Of a stretch of DNA of 32,723 nt, positions 1 through 7,740 are shown piece after piece (the stretch's first letter is position 1; each line of letters begins with the position of its first letter). The stretch comes from Fuerstiella sp. (GTDB lineage Bacteria; Planctomycetota; Planctomycetia; Planctomycetales; Planctomycetaceae). The DNA lies in contig JAQWOH010000055.1 of NCBI GenBank assembly GCA_029245955.1, positions 1-32,723 on the forward strand, in the 5' to 3' direction. The translations under genes and the position numbers were made by a program. The notes under the pieces are model-generated. The model made no database searches. It was not told where the DNA came from and saw nothing but the letters and a program-made list of their open reading frames with translations.

Positions 1-885
1 TGGCCGATTGTGTCAAAAAAGTTCGACAATCTGAATCCGATTCCGCATCATCTTCACTGGTCAAAGTGGGAAGTCTATGACATCAATTCTTTCGACAATC
101 CCGGTGTCAGTCCGTCGCATTATCACACCACGGCAATGGGGCTGTACCCGTTCGTGTCGAAGGACCAGTTCCTCGACTGCATGAAGAGTTTCGGACAGGG
201 CGAGTACAACGGGGTTCGGCATCTGTCGCCGCACGTGATGATGCAACTTGATAACGGCTTTGTGATGCCGAACGGTGTGCTGCACTCACCGACGGACCTT
301 TGCACGCACGAGCTGCATGTCACGATGGATGAGCATTTCCTGGCCGAGGACCTGACGCTTGACGGACGTATCGGAGCAGCGGATGCATTTTACGCCTGCC
401 GGGAAGAGGACTATCCGAAGGATAAGCACGAAGACTGGGGGTACCTGGTCGAGAAGTTCGACTTCGCAGCAAACCAGGATCCGGACTTCGTCCTGAAGAA
501 TAAGCGTCCCGCAATCACCGCCGAAGAATTCGCAGGCGAAGGTGTTGACGCCAAGTGGATCGTTTACGGTGATTTCCTCGGCAACCAGAAGTGCTCGATT
601 CTCCGACTCACCGTGCATCCGGGGGGAAAGACGAGTTTCTGTCCGGAGAGCCCCGCGCTGTTCCACACAAATGGCGGAAGTGGCCGCGTTGGAAAGCTCA
701 AAGTGCGATATCACCACGATATGAAGCTCGGCGAGATCTATCCTGAGATCGGATTCATCACTCAGGCCGCACTTGCAAACGGCGGTGTGGAAATCGAGAA
801 CACGGGAACAGAACCGCTCGTGTTGACCTTCGACTTCCCGCAGCACGCGCATTCCGAAACGCCCGGTGTTGCCGTTGCGAATTAG
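1..885 (+). CDS. Bicupin, mannose-6-phosphate isomerase-like protein (5' end outside window)
   Basis: The reading frame is open from the first base, so the gene probably starts upstream. The first in-window start is GTG at 10, giving 291 residues. The protein has two cupin-like halves. The first shows histidine-rich beta-strand motifs (SHYHTT, GVLHSP, THELHV) that could bind a metal. The second has HPGGKTSF and LFHTNGGSG and ends in a typical barrel strand (EPLVLTFDFPQHAH). The pattern resembles cupin-type sugar isomerases, but I cannot name a substrate. No signal peptide is visible, though the true N-terminus is missing. No gene follows closely downstream; the next 300 bases hold a repeat and then a decayed transposase. 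The two-cupin architecture is likely; the isomerase role is a guess. Confidence 0.75.
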   Translation, partial: WPIVSKKFDNLNPIPHHLHWSKWEVYDINSFDNPGVSPSHYHTTAMGLYPFVSKDQFLDCMKSFGQGEYNGVRHLSPHVMMQLDNGFVMPNGVLHSPTDLCTHELHVTMDEHFLAEDLTLDGRIGAADAFYACREEDYPKDKHEDWGYLVEKFDFAANQDPDFVLKNKRPAITAEEFAGEGVDAKWIVYGDFLGNQKCSILRLTVHPGGKTSFCPESPALFHTNGGSGRVGKLKVRYHHDMKLGEIYPEIGFITQAALANGGVEIENTGTEPLVLTFDFPQHAHSETPGVAVAN

Positions 886-978
886 TCGCTCGATACTGGT
901 AATCCGCGAACAGAACTGACTGGTTGATTTTGTTGCCGTGGCAGTTTGACCTCAAGGACGAAGGTCACCTTGCGGCAA

Positions 979-1004
979 CCCGTAAGGTCAAAAAACTCAG
1001 ACGG
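979..1004 (-). repeat. Dispersed short repeat, copy 1
   Basis: Read on the minus strand it contains GAGTTTTTTGACCTTACGGG. Closely related copies lie at 5349-5371, 5941-5961 and 18400-18425. Here it sits 94 bases past the stop of the bicupin gene and overlaps an imperfect hairpin (ACCTTGCGG paired with CCGTAAGGT, about 968-989). The homopolymer run is on the wrong side of the hairpin for an intrinsic terminator in either direction. Confidence 0.55.
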
Positions 1005-1193
1005 CGTAGGGTTAAGAAACACCGACGACATAAAAGCCCTCTGACAATCGGGGGTACGCAGCAGCAATCGGTCTCGATTTCGGTCGAGCCGCGACCGGAA
1101 ACGTCGACGGCAGAGCGTGGAAACCGCGTCGACCTGCGGTGAGTGTGTACCTTCATCGCGGAAGGCCATCGCCAGAGTCGTTTACAGCGACGT

Positions 1194-1619
1194 TTACGCA
1201 GCTTGTCGGTGGTCATACTTCAGCATTCCGCCGAGCCGTTCACGGCATTTGATTCTGCCAGCAACGAATTCAACATCATCGCCTGGCTCAGTCAACGAAT
1301 TCCCAAGTCCCTGATGGTTCCGTTCAACGTGATAGTGGCCGACTTATTCACTAACGGCATTCTCCAGTGACTTAACTCCGAAGAAGATCATGCGATCGAG
1401 GCACTCGCACTTCAGACTGCGAAACCATCTCTCCATGTACGCGTTTAGGTTGGGGTTCTTCGGTGGCAGCAGGACAAGTTCACTGCCCGTGTTCGGCTCG
1501 ATGAATTCCCCGCATGGTGATGTAGCTGGTATCGCGTTCCACAAGGCTATCGAAGGTGGCAAAACTTGTGACCCACGGGATACCAGACAGGCCCATTCGA
1601 AGCCGTCAAGCATGCGCAT
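1194..1619 (-). pseudogene. Decayed integrase/transposase (rve-type C-terminal core)
   Basis: The minus strand encodes LLPPKNPNLNAYMERWFRSL followed by KCECLDRMIFFGVKSLENAV. This is the C-terminal DDE/rve core typical of planctomycete integrase-like transposases, with the PNLNAYxERxxRSxKxECL motif. An in-frame TAA at 1344-1346 interrupts it. The same frame then continues with GHYHVERNHQGLGN and CRERLGGMLKYDHRQAA and ends at TAA 1194-1196, exactly where the family normally ends. The part before the core (MRMLDGFEWACLV...) no longer resembles the family, which suggests a frameshift or truncation. The N-terminal HTH and the first catalytic Asp are absent. It is a dead remnant and no terminal repeats were identified. 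Confidence 0.8.
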
Positions 1620-1674
1620 GAAAATGCCGGTCGCAATTGCTTGCCACCGGCAGAAGGTTTCTCAAAACAAAAAT

Positions 1675-2040
1675 TCAGTTGAGTAGCACAAAGCCAGTTC
1701 CTCCGAAAATGGTTTTATACCGGAGCGCATCTCCTGCCGGTGCTACTTTGGCAAGTACCATGCTGCCGTCATAGACTTTCCAAGCACCGTCCCCCTGATG
1801 AACGGCTTGCAAGGCAACCCGCTGGCCGGTCGAAAAATGAACCTCGAATTCGACCGTCTCCGCATCAAGGACAACCAGGTTGCAGAGTTCTGCAACCCGG
1901 TTGATCTCGAAGCCCTCATACGCATAAACCGTGGCGAATGAACTGTCCGCAACTGCGGGTGGGGCGGCATTCAATTGTGTCACCGACATTCCAGCCAGTA
2001 GTGCGATCGAAAAGCAGATTCCCTTGATACCAGTTTGCAT
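1675..2040 (-). CDS. Small secreted protein of unknown function
   Basis: The product is 121 residues. The N-terminus MQTGIKGICFSIALLAGMSVTQLNA is a good Sec signal peptide with cleavage near LNA|APP. The mature part, about 95 residues, is predicted to be beta-rich (VEFEVHFSTGQRVALQAVHQ, GDGAWKVYDGSMVLAKV) and ends in FGGTGFVLLN. No catalytic motif is recognised. The ATG at 2040 is preceded by a GGGAG Shine-Dalgarno-like sequence about 8 bases upstream, which supports this start. It is transcribed divergently from the sigma factor gene, with a 285-base shared upstream region. Codon use looks ordinary, so I believe it is a real gene, but its function is unknown. Confidence 0.7.
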   Translation of the reverse strand: MQTGIKGICFSIALLAGMSVTQLNAAPPAVADSSFATVYAYEGFEINRVAELCNLVVLDAETVEFEVHFSTGQRVALQAVHQGDGAWKVYDGSMVLAKVAPAGDALRYKTIFGGTGFVLLN

Positions 2041-2325
2041 AACGAAGCTCCCGAAAAAGTTGTTGTGGGCGTTCCCGATGACGCCTTCACAACGAACTAT
2101 GCAAAGGGTTCGCGATTCTTACCGTTTTTTATGAAAAGATTTCTGCACATACGGTGCATGATGGTTTTGGAGTCAAAAACAGGCTGGAGGATTTCACTGA
2201 ATTTGATCGGTGCAGAACATGGCGATAGAACTATGCGCCTGGCTCTGAATTCTTCCCACATTTTCAAAAAAAATCGACAAAACCACATTTTCAACCCGAA
2301 TGATGTTGGTGGATACTACAGGTAA
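2041..2325. promoter_or_regulatory. Divergent intergenic region upstream of ECF sigma gene
   Basis: This 285-base, relatively AT-rich gap separates the divergent secreted-protein and sigma-factor genes and must carry both promoters. I could not fix -35/-10 boxes with confidence. The stretch around 2260-2285 is rich in A (TTTTCAAAAAAAATCGACAA). Confidence 0.35.
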
Positions 2326-2988
2326 ATGAATGACGGTGACCGAATGAATCATCATCTTGCCTGGCCCACCACGCGAACGAGTTTCATTGCGAATCTGCAG
2401 GACGTCGATGATGGGGCTTGGCAGCTGTTTGTTACGACCTACACTCCTCAGCTAATTCAATATTGCCTGAGCCGAGGCGTTCAGCTTGCCGACGCCCACG
2501 ATATCGCGCAGGGCATTATTTTTAAGATTCGAGAATTCGAATACGATCCGGAACGAGGTCGATTTCGCGCATGGCTGGGGACCGTGATCCGGAACGAGGT
2601 CAATTTGTTCTGGCGAAAGACCGGGCGTTTACGGGAAGCGCAAATTGGCGAACTTCCAGAATGGCAAGACAAACAGGACCAGCCGGACCTGGATTGGGAC
2701 AAGATTTCAAAAGCCCATATCCTGGAGACGGCGCTTCACCGTATTCGCGATGAGTTTTCGGGTGCCGTTTGGAAGGCTTTTGAGAAGGTCTCCCTGGAAG
2801 TGATTGTCGAAGGCGATCACAAAACCTATCTCTGGAATGACAAGCCGGAACCGGCGCGAGTTGCTAAAGAACTGGGAAAAAATGTCTCCTGGATCTACAA
2901 ATGCAAATCCATTGTCTTGGCCCGGCTGAACCGGGAAATTGAGTTTCTGGCGGAAGATCTGGACATCTGTCAGTATGTCGAACGTTAA
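2326..2988 (+). CDS. ECF-type RNA polymerase sigma factor (kinase-linked)
   Basis: The product is 220 residues. Region 2 is recognisable at about residues 20-100: a YTPQLIQYCLSRG helix, the ADAHDIAQGIIFKI helix matching the 'DAEDLVQEVFLKV' core of ECF sigma factors, and FRAWLGTVIRNEVNLFWRK. Region 4 lies near the C-terminus (PARVAKELGKNVSWIYKCKSIVLARL), a helix-turn-helix for -35 recognition. Between them is an unusually polar segment, EGDHKTYLWNDKPEP. Starts at 2326 and 2344 (MNHHLAW) are both possible; neither has a strong ribosome binding site. A Ser/Thr kinase gene starts 25 bases after its stop. Such ECF/STK pairs are characteristic of Planctomycetes, where the kinase is thought to control the sigma factor. 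Confidence 0.88.
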   Translation: MNDGDRMNHHLAWPTTRTSFIANLQDVDDGAWQLFVTTYTPQLIQYCLSRGVQLADAHDIAQGIIFKIREFEYDPERGRFRAWLGTVIRNEVNLFWRKTGRLREAQIGELPEWQDKQDQPDLDWDKISKAHILETALHRIRDEFSGAVWKAFEKVSLEVIVEGDHKTYLWNDKPEPARVAKELGKNVSWIYKCKSIVLARLNREIEFLAEDLDICQYVER

Positions 2989-3013
2989 TACAAATTCCAG
3001 CATGGGTTGAACC

Positions 3014-5044
3014 ATGTCAGATGAACATTCGATCTTGCCTGAAGAGTCCGTTGCCGATTGGGTCAAGGGAGCTGGCAAACTCAATGATGCTGTTCGACAA
3101 TCCACCTTTGTCGAACAGCTTGCACGGAATTCTCTCAAAAGGACGAAATTCAACAGCGTTACCGGCGAATTGAATCCGGTGGAATCCGGGGGTTCCGTTC
3201 AGATTGGCGATTACCAACTTCTGGAACCGATCGGTCGCGGAGGGGCGGCGGTGGTCTACCGCGCCTATGATCTGAAACTTCAACGAGCGGTCGCGATCAA
3301 GATTCCGAAAAGGAACAAGGGATTCGACCCCACACAATTTGTTCAGGAGGCTCGTGCGGCCGCCAGCATCGAGCACCAGCATGTGGTTACCATCCATGCG
3401 GTCGAAGAGGGAGCGGACTACGGCCCCTTCATTGTCATGCAGCTCGCCGAAGGCGGATCTTTGCGGCATCAGATTGACAATCACATCGAGCTGGTCTTTT
3501 CCGAATCAGCCGACATGGTCATCCAGGCCGGAAGAGGGTTGGCCGCGGCGCACGAGCTGGGAGTGATTCATGGTGACATCAAACCTGGAAACATCTTGAT
3601 CGACCGTCAACTTGAGAAGGTTCTGCTGGCGGATTTTGGCTTGGCCCGGAAACTGAAACTTTCCGGTGAGAGAGTCGGCGTTGCCGGGACGATTGGCTAC
3701 ATGAGTCCAGAACAGCTTTGCGGCGAGCCGGCAACGCCCCGGAGCGACGTGTTTTCGTTGGGCGCCACCTTGTACCATCTTCTGACCGGGGTACCACCAT
3801 TTACCGGGACCCAGGAAATTGCCAGACAGAAAACACTGGAGGGCCGGATTGAACTCCCCCGAACTCAAAATCCGTACGTGCCCAAAGATCTCGAGACAAT
3901 CTGTATGAAAGCCCTGGAGCACGCGGCGGATGGCCGTTATCCATCCGTCCAGCGGATGGTTGAGGATCTCGAAAAATGGCAAAAGGGCGAAGCCATTTCG
4001 GCACGACCGATTGGGCTTTTTGAAAAGGCCTTTCGCTTCACCAGGAAACATTACATCCCCGTTTCGCTGGGTGGTTTGGTCGTTGTCCTCTTGACGGCCT
4101 TTTTGGTGGGGGCAATTCTATCCAAAGAGTCGCTTCGCCGTTCGGAAGCAAACGAACGTGCCACTCGTATTGTGGCTGAAAACTCACTGCGCGAAGCCAA
4201 TTCGTTACGTGATACGTCCGTTGAACTGCTATTCTTTTGCATCAACCCAGAACCGGAAGATTTGGAGAAGACGACCAGCGAAAAATGGCTTGGCCGTAAG
4301 CTGGAGATACTGGAGGGAATCAGTCGCCGAAAGAGTGAGCCCGTCGTCGACGTGGCAATCGCCTATGTATTGCAGAAACGGGCAGAAGTTTACCACGATC
4401 GACAACAGTTGCAGAAAGGAATCGACGATCTGCAAAAAGCGACAGAGTTGCTGGATGACATCGAGACCAGCCACCTTTCCAAATATGTTGACTTGGTCAT
4501 GATTCAGTGTTGCAACGACCTGGGGCAGTATTGCCTCGAAGCCAAACAAAAGAACCTAAGCGAATTGTTTTACCGCAGGAGTATCTCGAGATTCGAGTCA
4601 ATCCAGGACGAGCCGTCGGTGCATCTTGAGCGGATGAAACTCAAGGCCGAGATCGGCTTGCTGGGCGTTTTTGCCTGGCAAGGCAATCGTGAAAAAGCAC
4701 GCAGGTCTTTTCCGGCTGTCGCCAAAAACACGAATGCCTATCTGGAGAAATGTCCGGATGATGTTGCGTTCCGATCCACGATTGCCTCCTGTTACGCGCT
4801 GGCCGGGATGGATCTTTGTCATGCCAATCAACCGGAGGAATCGATCAGGTATTTTGAAGAAGCTTTGCTCCACTGGCACAAACTTCACAACCAGAGAGCC
4901 CTGAGCGCTAGGACAAAAGCGGAATTCAACAAGTACTACGCCGTACTTCAACTGAATCTGGAAAAGTCGAAGGAATTCAGCAGTACCCTCCGCCGTTACA
5001 AAGAACTGCTGGACATAATCCATCGAGCGGATCGCGGGCAGTGA
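3014..5044 (+). CDS. Transmembrane Ser/Thr protein kinase with TPR-like C-terminal region
   Basis: The product is 676 residues. The kinase domain spans about 67-335. It has the glycine loop GRGGAAVV (74-81), the ATP-binding Lys96 (AVAIK), a C-helix Glu112, a catalytic loop HGDIKPGN (186-193), DFG (207-209) and SPEQ (231-234). The catalytic loop reads HGD instead of HRD, so it is a non-RD kinase, which usually implies activation that does not depend on activation-loop phosphorylation. One transmembrane helix lies at about 348-370. The remaining 300 residues are helical and TPR-like, probably periplasmic, and could sense or bind a partner. The approximately 65-residue N-terminus before the kinase has no known domain. 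It follows the sigma gene closely and probably shares its transcript. Confidence in the kinase call is high; the target is inferred. Confidence 0.92.
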   Translation: MSDEHSILPEESVADWVKGAGKLNDAVRQSTFVEQLARNSLKRTKFNSVTGELNPVESGGSVQIGDYQLLEPIGRGGAAVVYRAYDLKLQRAVAIKIPKRNKGFDPTQFVQEARAAASIEHQHVVTIHAVEEGADYGPFIVMQLAEGGSLRHQIDNHIELVFSESADMVIQAGRGLAAAHELGVIHGDIKPGNILIDRQLEKVLLADFGLARKLKLSGERVGVAGTIGYMSPEQLCGEPATPRSDVFSLGATLYHLLTGVPPFTGTQEIARQKTLEGRIELPRTQNPYVPKDLETICMKALEHAADGRYPSVQRMVEDLEKWQKGEAISARPIGLFEKAFRFTRKHYIPVSLGGLVVVLLTAFLVGAILSKESLRRSEANERATRIVAENSLREANSLRDTSVELLFFCINPEPEDLEKTTSEKWLGRKLEILEGISRRKSEPVVDVAIAYVLQKRAEVYHDRQQLQKGIDDLQKATELLDDIETSHLSKYVDLVMIQCCNDLGQYCLEAKQKNLSELFYRRSISRFESIQDEPSVHLERMKLKAEIGLLGVFAWQGNREKARRSFPAVAKNTNAYLEKCPDDVAFRSTIASCYALAGMDLCHANQPEESIRYFEEALLHWHKLHNQRALSARTKAEFNKYYAVLQLNLEKSKEFSSTLRRYKELLDIIHRADRGQ

Positions 5045-5060
5045 CCGGGAATCGAAGGAT

Positions 5061-5297
5061 AAGAGGGACACCCAACTTCCGGGGCACAAAGGGGCACCCA
5101 TATTGGGTGATCTGGTTCAGCGAATCACGGTTTGTCGGTGCTGACCTCCACCACTCAAACTCACGACATCGCGGCAGATATGGATGCACTGCCACTCGAG
5201 TTGCCAAGTCGCCCCCGGCCTCGCTCACATTCCCCCTTTTCGCCGCGTGGCGCGTCAGGTCACGAGTCCGTGATTGGGAAGAGTGGGCGTCCCTCTT
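5061..5297. repeat. Segment bounded by an imperfect inverted repeat
   Basis: AAGAGGGACACCCAACTTCC (5061-5080) is matched in inverted orientation by 5275-5297, whose reverse complement begins AAGAGGGACGCCCACTCTTC. Just inside the left arm is a perfect small hairpin, CACCCA-TAT-TGGGTG (5095-5109), preceded by GGGGCA repeats. GGGACACCCA-type ends are reminiscent of REP/RAYT-like or IS200-like elements. No transposase is encoded in the 237 bases, so this would be a non-autonomous element or relic. It begins 16 bases after the kinase stop codon. Confidence 0.45.
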
Positions 5298-5330
5298 TTT
5301 CGCCTCTTTTTCAGCCGTAAGTCCCATGTT

Positions 5331-5588
5331 TCACGGCGTTTTGAGTTCGGCGGAGTATTTTGACCCTACGGCATCCCCGTAGTCCACTTCCCCCATCGTG
5401 AACGTACCGGCGGGGATCGGCACAAAACGCATACCGATACTGTTCACTGCCGGTACACCAGCCTTTGCTGATGGCGCGTCACTCTCATTCGGAGTCTCCG
5501 TCGGCGTTGCAGGCTGCTCTTCCTGTTTCGTTTCCGACCCGCAACCCGTCATGGCAACAAGCAACAGAGCAAGCAGTAGATGCCTCAA
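5331..5588 (-). pseudogene. Truncated FGE-domain (SUMF1-like) lipoprotein
   Basis: The product is 85 residues. MRHLLLALLLVAMTGCGSE is a clear lipoprotein signal peptide with the lipobox MTGC. A Thr/Pro/Glu-rich linker follows, and then GVPAVNSIGMRFVPIPAGTF and TMGE, the standard opening of formylglycine-generating-enzyme-like (SUMF1/FGE-sulfatase) domains. These domains normally run another 200 or more residues. Here the homology stops at about codon 73, where the dispersed GACCCTACGG repeat begins, and the frame ends at 5331. The Cys residues and metal site of true FGE enzymes would lie in the missing part. It is therefore a broken gene, or at best a short orphan lipoprotein. It lies near a sulfatase gene but points the other way. 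Confidence 0.7.
5349..5371 (+). repeat. Dispersed short repeat, copy 2
   Basis: It contains GGCGGAGTATTTTGACCCTACGG in two parts, GGCGGAGTATTTTG and ACCCTACGG. It lies within the last codons of the truncated FGE lipoprotein and overlaps a perfect 6-bp hairpin, CTACGG-CATC-CCGTAG (5366-5381). It matches the copies at 979-1004 (minus), 5941-5961 and 18400-18425. Its position at the point where FGE homology ends suggests that it marks the truncation junction. Confidence 0.55.
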
Positions 5589-5706
5589 TGCGACAGCCTT
5601 TCCTGATCGGTCTCACGAAAGTTCACGCAGCGTGAGTCTACATCCCCTGCATCGCACCCCAAAACCATGCCGCCTGCGACGCCATCCTGATCACCACTTC
5701 CGCAGC

Positions 5707-5862
5707 CATGCTGCCGTACTTCTGACGCCAGCGGTAATAGCTTTGCTGGACAATCCCCAACATCCTGCAAACCTCTGGAACCTTCCGCCTTTTACCGAGT
5801 TCCACGTCGGCACGGCACAGCAGAGGAATGATCTGATCAACATCGTAACGTTTCTTAGGCAT
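5707..5862 (-). pseudogene. IS3-family OrfA remnant
   Basis: From the ATG at 5862 the minus strand encodes MPKKRYDVDQIIPLLCRADV, then ELGKRRKVPEVCRMLGI and VQQSYYRWRQKYG. This is the classic IS3-family OrfA helix-turn-helix pattern (EQIIxxLRxADVxLxxGxxxxEVCRxLGVxxxTYYRWRxxYG). Homology ends after YGSM at about 5707, where the leucine-zipper segment and all of OrfB are missing. The open frame continues to 5638 as unrelated sequence. The 5' side keeps a 20-bp hairpin and a likely IS end near 5940. The remnant lies directly upstream of the truncated FGE lipoprotein gene, suggesting that the IS was partly deleted with that gene. Confidence 0.8.
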
Positions 5863-5863
5863 C

Positions 5864-5906
5864 TGAGAGAATCCTTTCCGGGCTTCGCCCGGAAAGGATT
5901 CTCTCA
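5864..5906. repeat. Perfect 20-bp hairpin upstream of IS3 orfA remnant
   Basis: TGAGAGAATCCTTTCCGGGC (5864-5883) is followed by a TTC loop and its exact reverse complement (5887-5906). The hairpin begins 2 bases before the orfA start codon, so it would fold over the ribosome-binding region of the transposase message and could repress its translation. A perfect stem in a decayed element suggests recent decay or selection. Confidence 0.85.
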
Positions 5907-5940
5907 TACACACTGGCACCGTTCACGGGGTAGGGTCAGT

Positions 5941-5961
5941 TCAGTTTTTTGACCTTACGGG
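5941..5961 (+). repeat. Dispersed short repeat, copy 3
   Basis: TCAGTTTTTTGACCTTACGG plus one further G. It abuts the probable outer end of the IS3 remnant (reverse complement near 5920-5940 reads CTGACCCTACCCCGTGAACG) and lies 140 bases before the sulfatase start. Confidence 0.5.
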
Positions 5962-6100
5962 ATCATATAATCGTATCAGAAATTGAGACTCATCGCATGG
6001 AGTTGCGGACTGAAACAGCCATACTGGGAGGCATCAATCTGATGCCAGCATTCACCGCCCGGACAGCTGACAAGCTAACGGAAAGTCGAGAGTACTCAGG

Positions 6101-7552
6101 ATGAAAATGAATGCCGTACCGATCACGTTGGTGATCGCGGGAATGCCGTTGCTCTTTTGCGAGCCCGCCAGCGCAGAGGATCGACCTCCCAATGTGCTCT
6201 TCATCTTTGCCGATGACATGGGGTACGGAGATCTGGGGTTCACCGGATCGACACAGATCAAGACACCAAATCTTGACGCTCTGGCTCAGGGCGGCATTGT
6301 GTTTCCGCAAGCCTATGTGACGGCTCCCGTGTGCGGCCCGTCACGTGCAGGTTTGCTCACCGGCCGTTACCAGCAGCGTTTTGGTTTTGAGGCCAACCCT
6401 GGAGGCGGTGAATCGATCAGGCAGGACATGGTGGGGTTGCATGTGCGCGAGAAGACCCTCGGTGACCGCATGACAGCCTGTGGTTACCACACTGCCTGCA
6501 TTGGCAAATGGCACATGGGCAGTGACGATCATTTTTACCCCACGCAGCGAGGTTTTGACTACTTCTTTGGCATGCGCGGTGGTGGTCATCGCTACATCCT
6601 GGATCTCAATCCCAGCACGCCTGGATGGTATCCCACTTTCGCTCTGGAGCGTATGGGAAAGCGTTTGGACCGCATCGAAGTGCCGTACCTGACCGACTGG
6701 TTCACCGAGGAGGCGACAGACTACATGGATCGCCGTGCCCAGGAGGGGGATCAGCCCTGGTTCATGTACGTTTGCTACAACTGTCCACACGGTCCGCTGG
6801 AAGCCAAAGAAGAGGACATCGCCAGGTATGGGCACGTCGAGCACAAAGGCCGCCGGACTTACTGCGCTATGCTCGATTGTTTCGATCAGAACGTGGGCAA
6901 ACTGGTTGCCACGTTGAAGGAAAACGGCCAGTACGACAACACCGTCATTTTCTTCCTTAATGACAACGGCGGCAGCGTGGAAACGGTGCACGCCATCAAT
7001 GCGCCGTTCTGGGGCACCAAAGGCTCGTTCTACGAAGGCGGCATTCGCGTGCCCATGTTTCTGCACTCACCCAAACGCTTCAAGCCCGGAACCTATCCGC
7101 ACCCGGTGATCAGCGTGGATGTGATGCCAACTCTGGTGGCCCTTGGGGGCGGCTCCCTTGAGCCGGAGATCATCAGGAAGGGGAAGAAGCAGGTGCCTGT
7201 TATTTACGACGGCGTCGATCTGCTGCCTTATCTGGCAGGCGACAAAGCCGACGAACGCCCTCACGACAAGCTTTACTGGCGCATCATGTCGCACGGGGGC
7301 GCAATGCGGGACGGGGACTGGAAACTCATTTTCACGCCACACGATCCTCCACAACTCTACGATTTGTCCCGGGACATCGCCGAACGCAATGACCCTGCTG
7401 CAGGGCATTCTGAGATCGTGGCCCGCATGATGGACGATCACAACCAGTGGTGCGGAAGCCATGAGCGTGTCCCCCTGTGGCTGGGGAGTCCCAGTTGGTA
7501 CAGCTTTTCTCGCAAGAATCACCGCAAGGATTATCAGCTCACACAGCCCTGA
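6101..7552 (+). CDS. Secreted arylsulfatase-type sulfatase
   Basis: The product is 483 residues with a Sec signal peptide ending near PASA|ED. The alkaline-phosphatase/sulfatase fold is shown by PNVLFIFADDMGYGDLG (metal-binding Asp38 and Asp39) and by the sulfatase signature CGPSR at 78-82. Cys78 would be converted to formylglycine by a separate FGE enzyme. IGKWHMG, FFLNDNGG (a second metal site) and a C-terminal WKLIFTPHDPPQLYDL segment complete a normal-length family member. The substrate is likely a sulfate ester on an algal or host polysaccharide, but the sequence does not define it. A start at 6107 (second ATG) has slightly better ribosome-binding spacing. It leads a co-directional series of secreted catabolic genes to 17821. 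Confidence 0.93.
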   Translation: MKMNAVPITLVIAGMPLLFCEPASAEDRPPNVLFIFADDMGYGDLGFTGSTQIKTPNLDALAQGGIVFPQAYVTAPVCGPSRAGLLTGRYQQRFGFEANPGGGESIRQDMVGLHVREKTLGDRMTACGYHTACIGKWHMGSDDHFYPTQRGFDYFFGMRGGGHRYILDLNPSTPGWYPTFALERMGKRLDRIEVPYLTDWFTEEATDYMDRRAQEGDQPWFMYVCYNCPHGPLEAKEEDIARYGHVEHKGRRTYCAMLDCFDQNVGKLVATLKENGQYDNTVIFFLNDNGGSVETVHAINAPFWGTKGSFYEGGIRVPMFLHSPKRFKPGTYPHPVISVDVMPTLVALGGGSLEPEIIRKGKKQVPVIYDGVDLLPYLAGDKADERPHDKLYWRIMSHGGAMRDGDWKLIFTPHDPPQLYDLSRDIAERNDPAAGHSEIVARMMDDHNQWCGSHERVPLWLGSPSWYSFSRKNHRKDYQLTQP

Positions 7553-7740
7553 TCCGGCAAAGACATCGAATCATTCAGGATTAAAAGCAGAACGACGAGG
7601 ACTGGGACCAGCATCGCAACATCTGGATCAAAGAACTGGCAGTGGCCAAGTAACCGCTGCCAGTTGCGAGCATTGAGTCCTGACACATGGTTGCGACGCA
7701 CAAATTCAACTCCTGTATCAAACAAACAAGGATAAACACT

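Noticed and set aside
286..852. 188-codon open frame on the minus strand inside the bicupin gene
   Set aside because: It mirrors the plus-strand coding region, has no motif, and its length is explained by codon bias of the real gene.
968..1000. Intrinsic terminator after the bicupin gene
   Set aside because: The hairpin is imperfect, and on the gene's strand it is followed by an A-run, not a T-run.
5331..5588. Genuine sulfatase-activating FGE enzyme beside the sulfatase
   Set aside because: Only the first 20 or so residues of the domain remain, and the catalytic Cys region is absent.
6341..7066. 241-codon minus-strand frame opposite the sulfatase
   Set aside because: A shadow of the sulfatase codons, without any recognisable feature.
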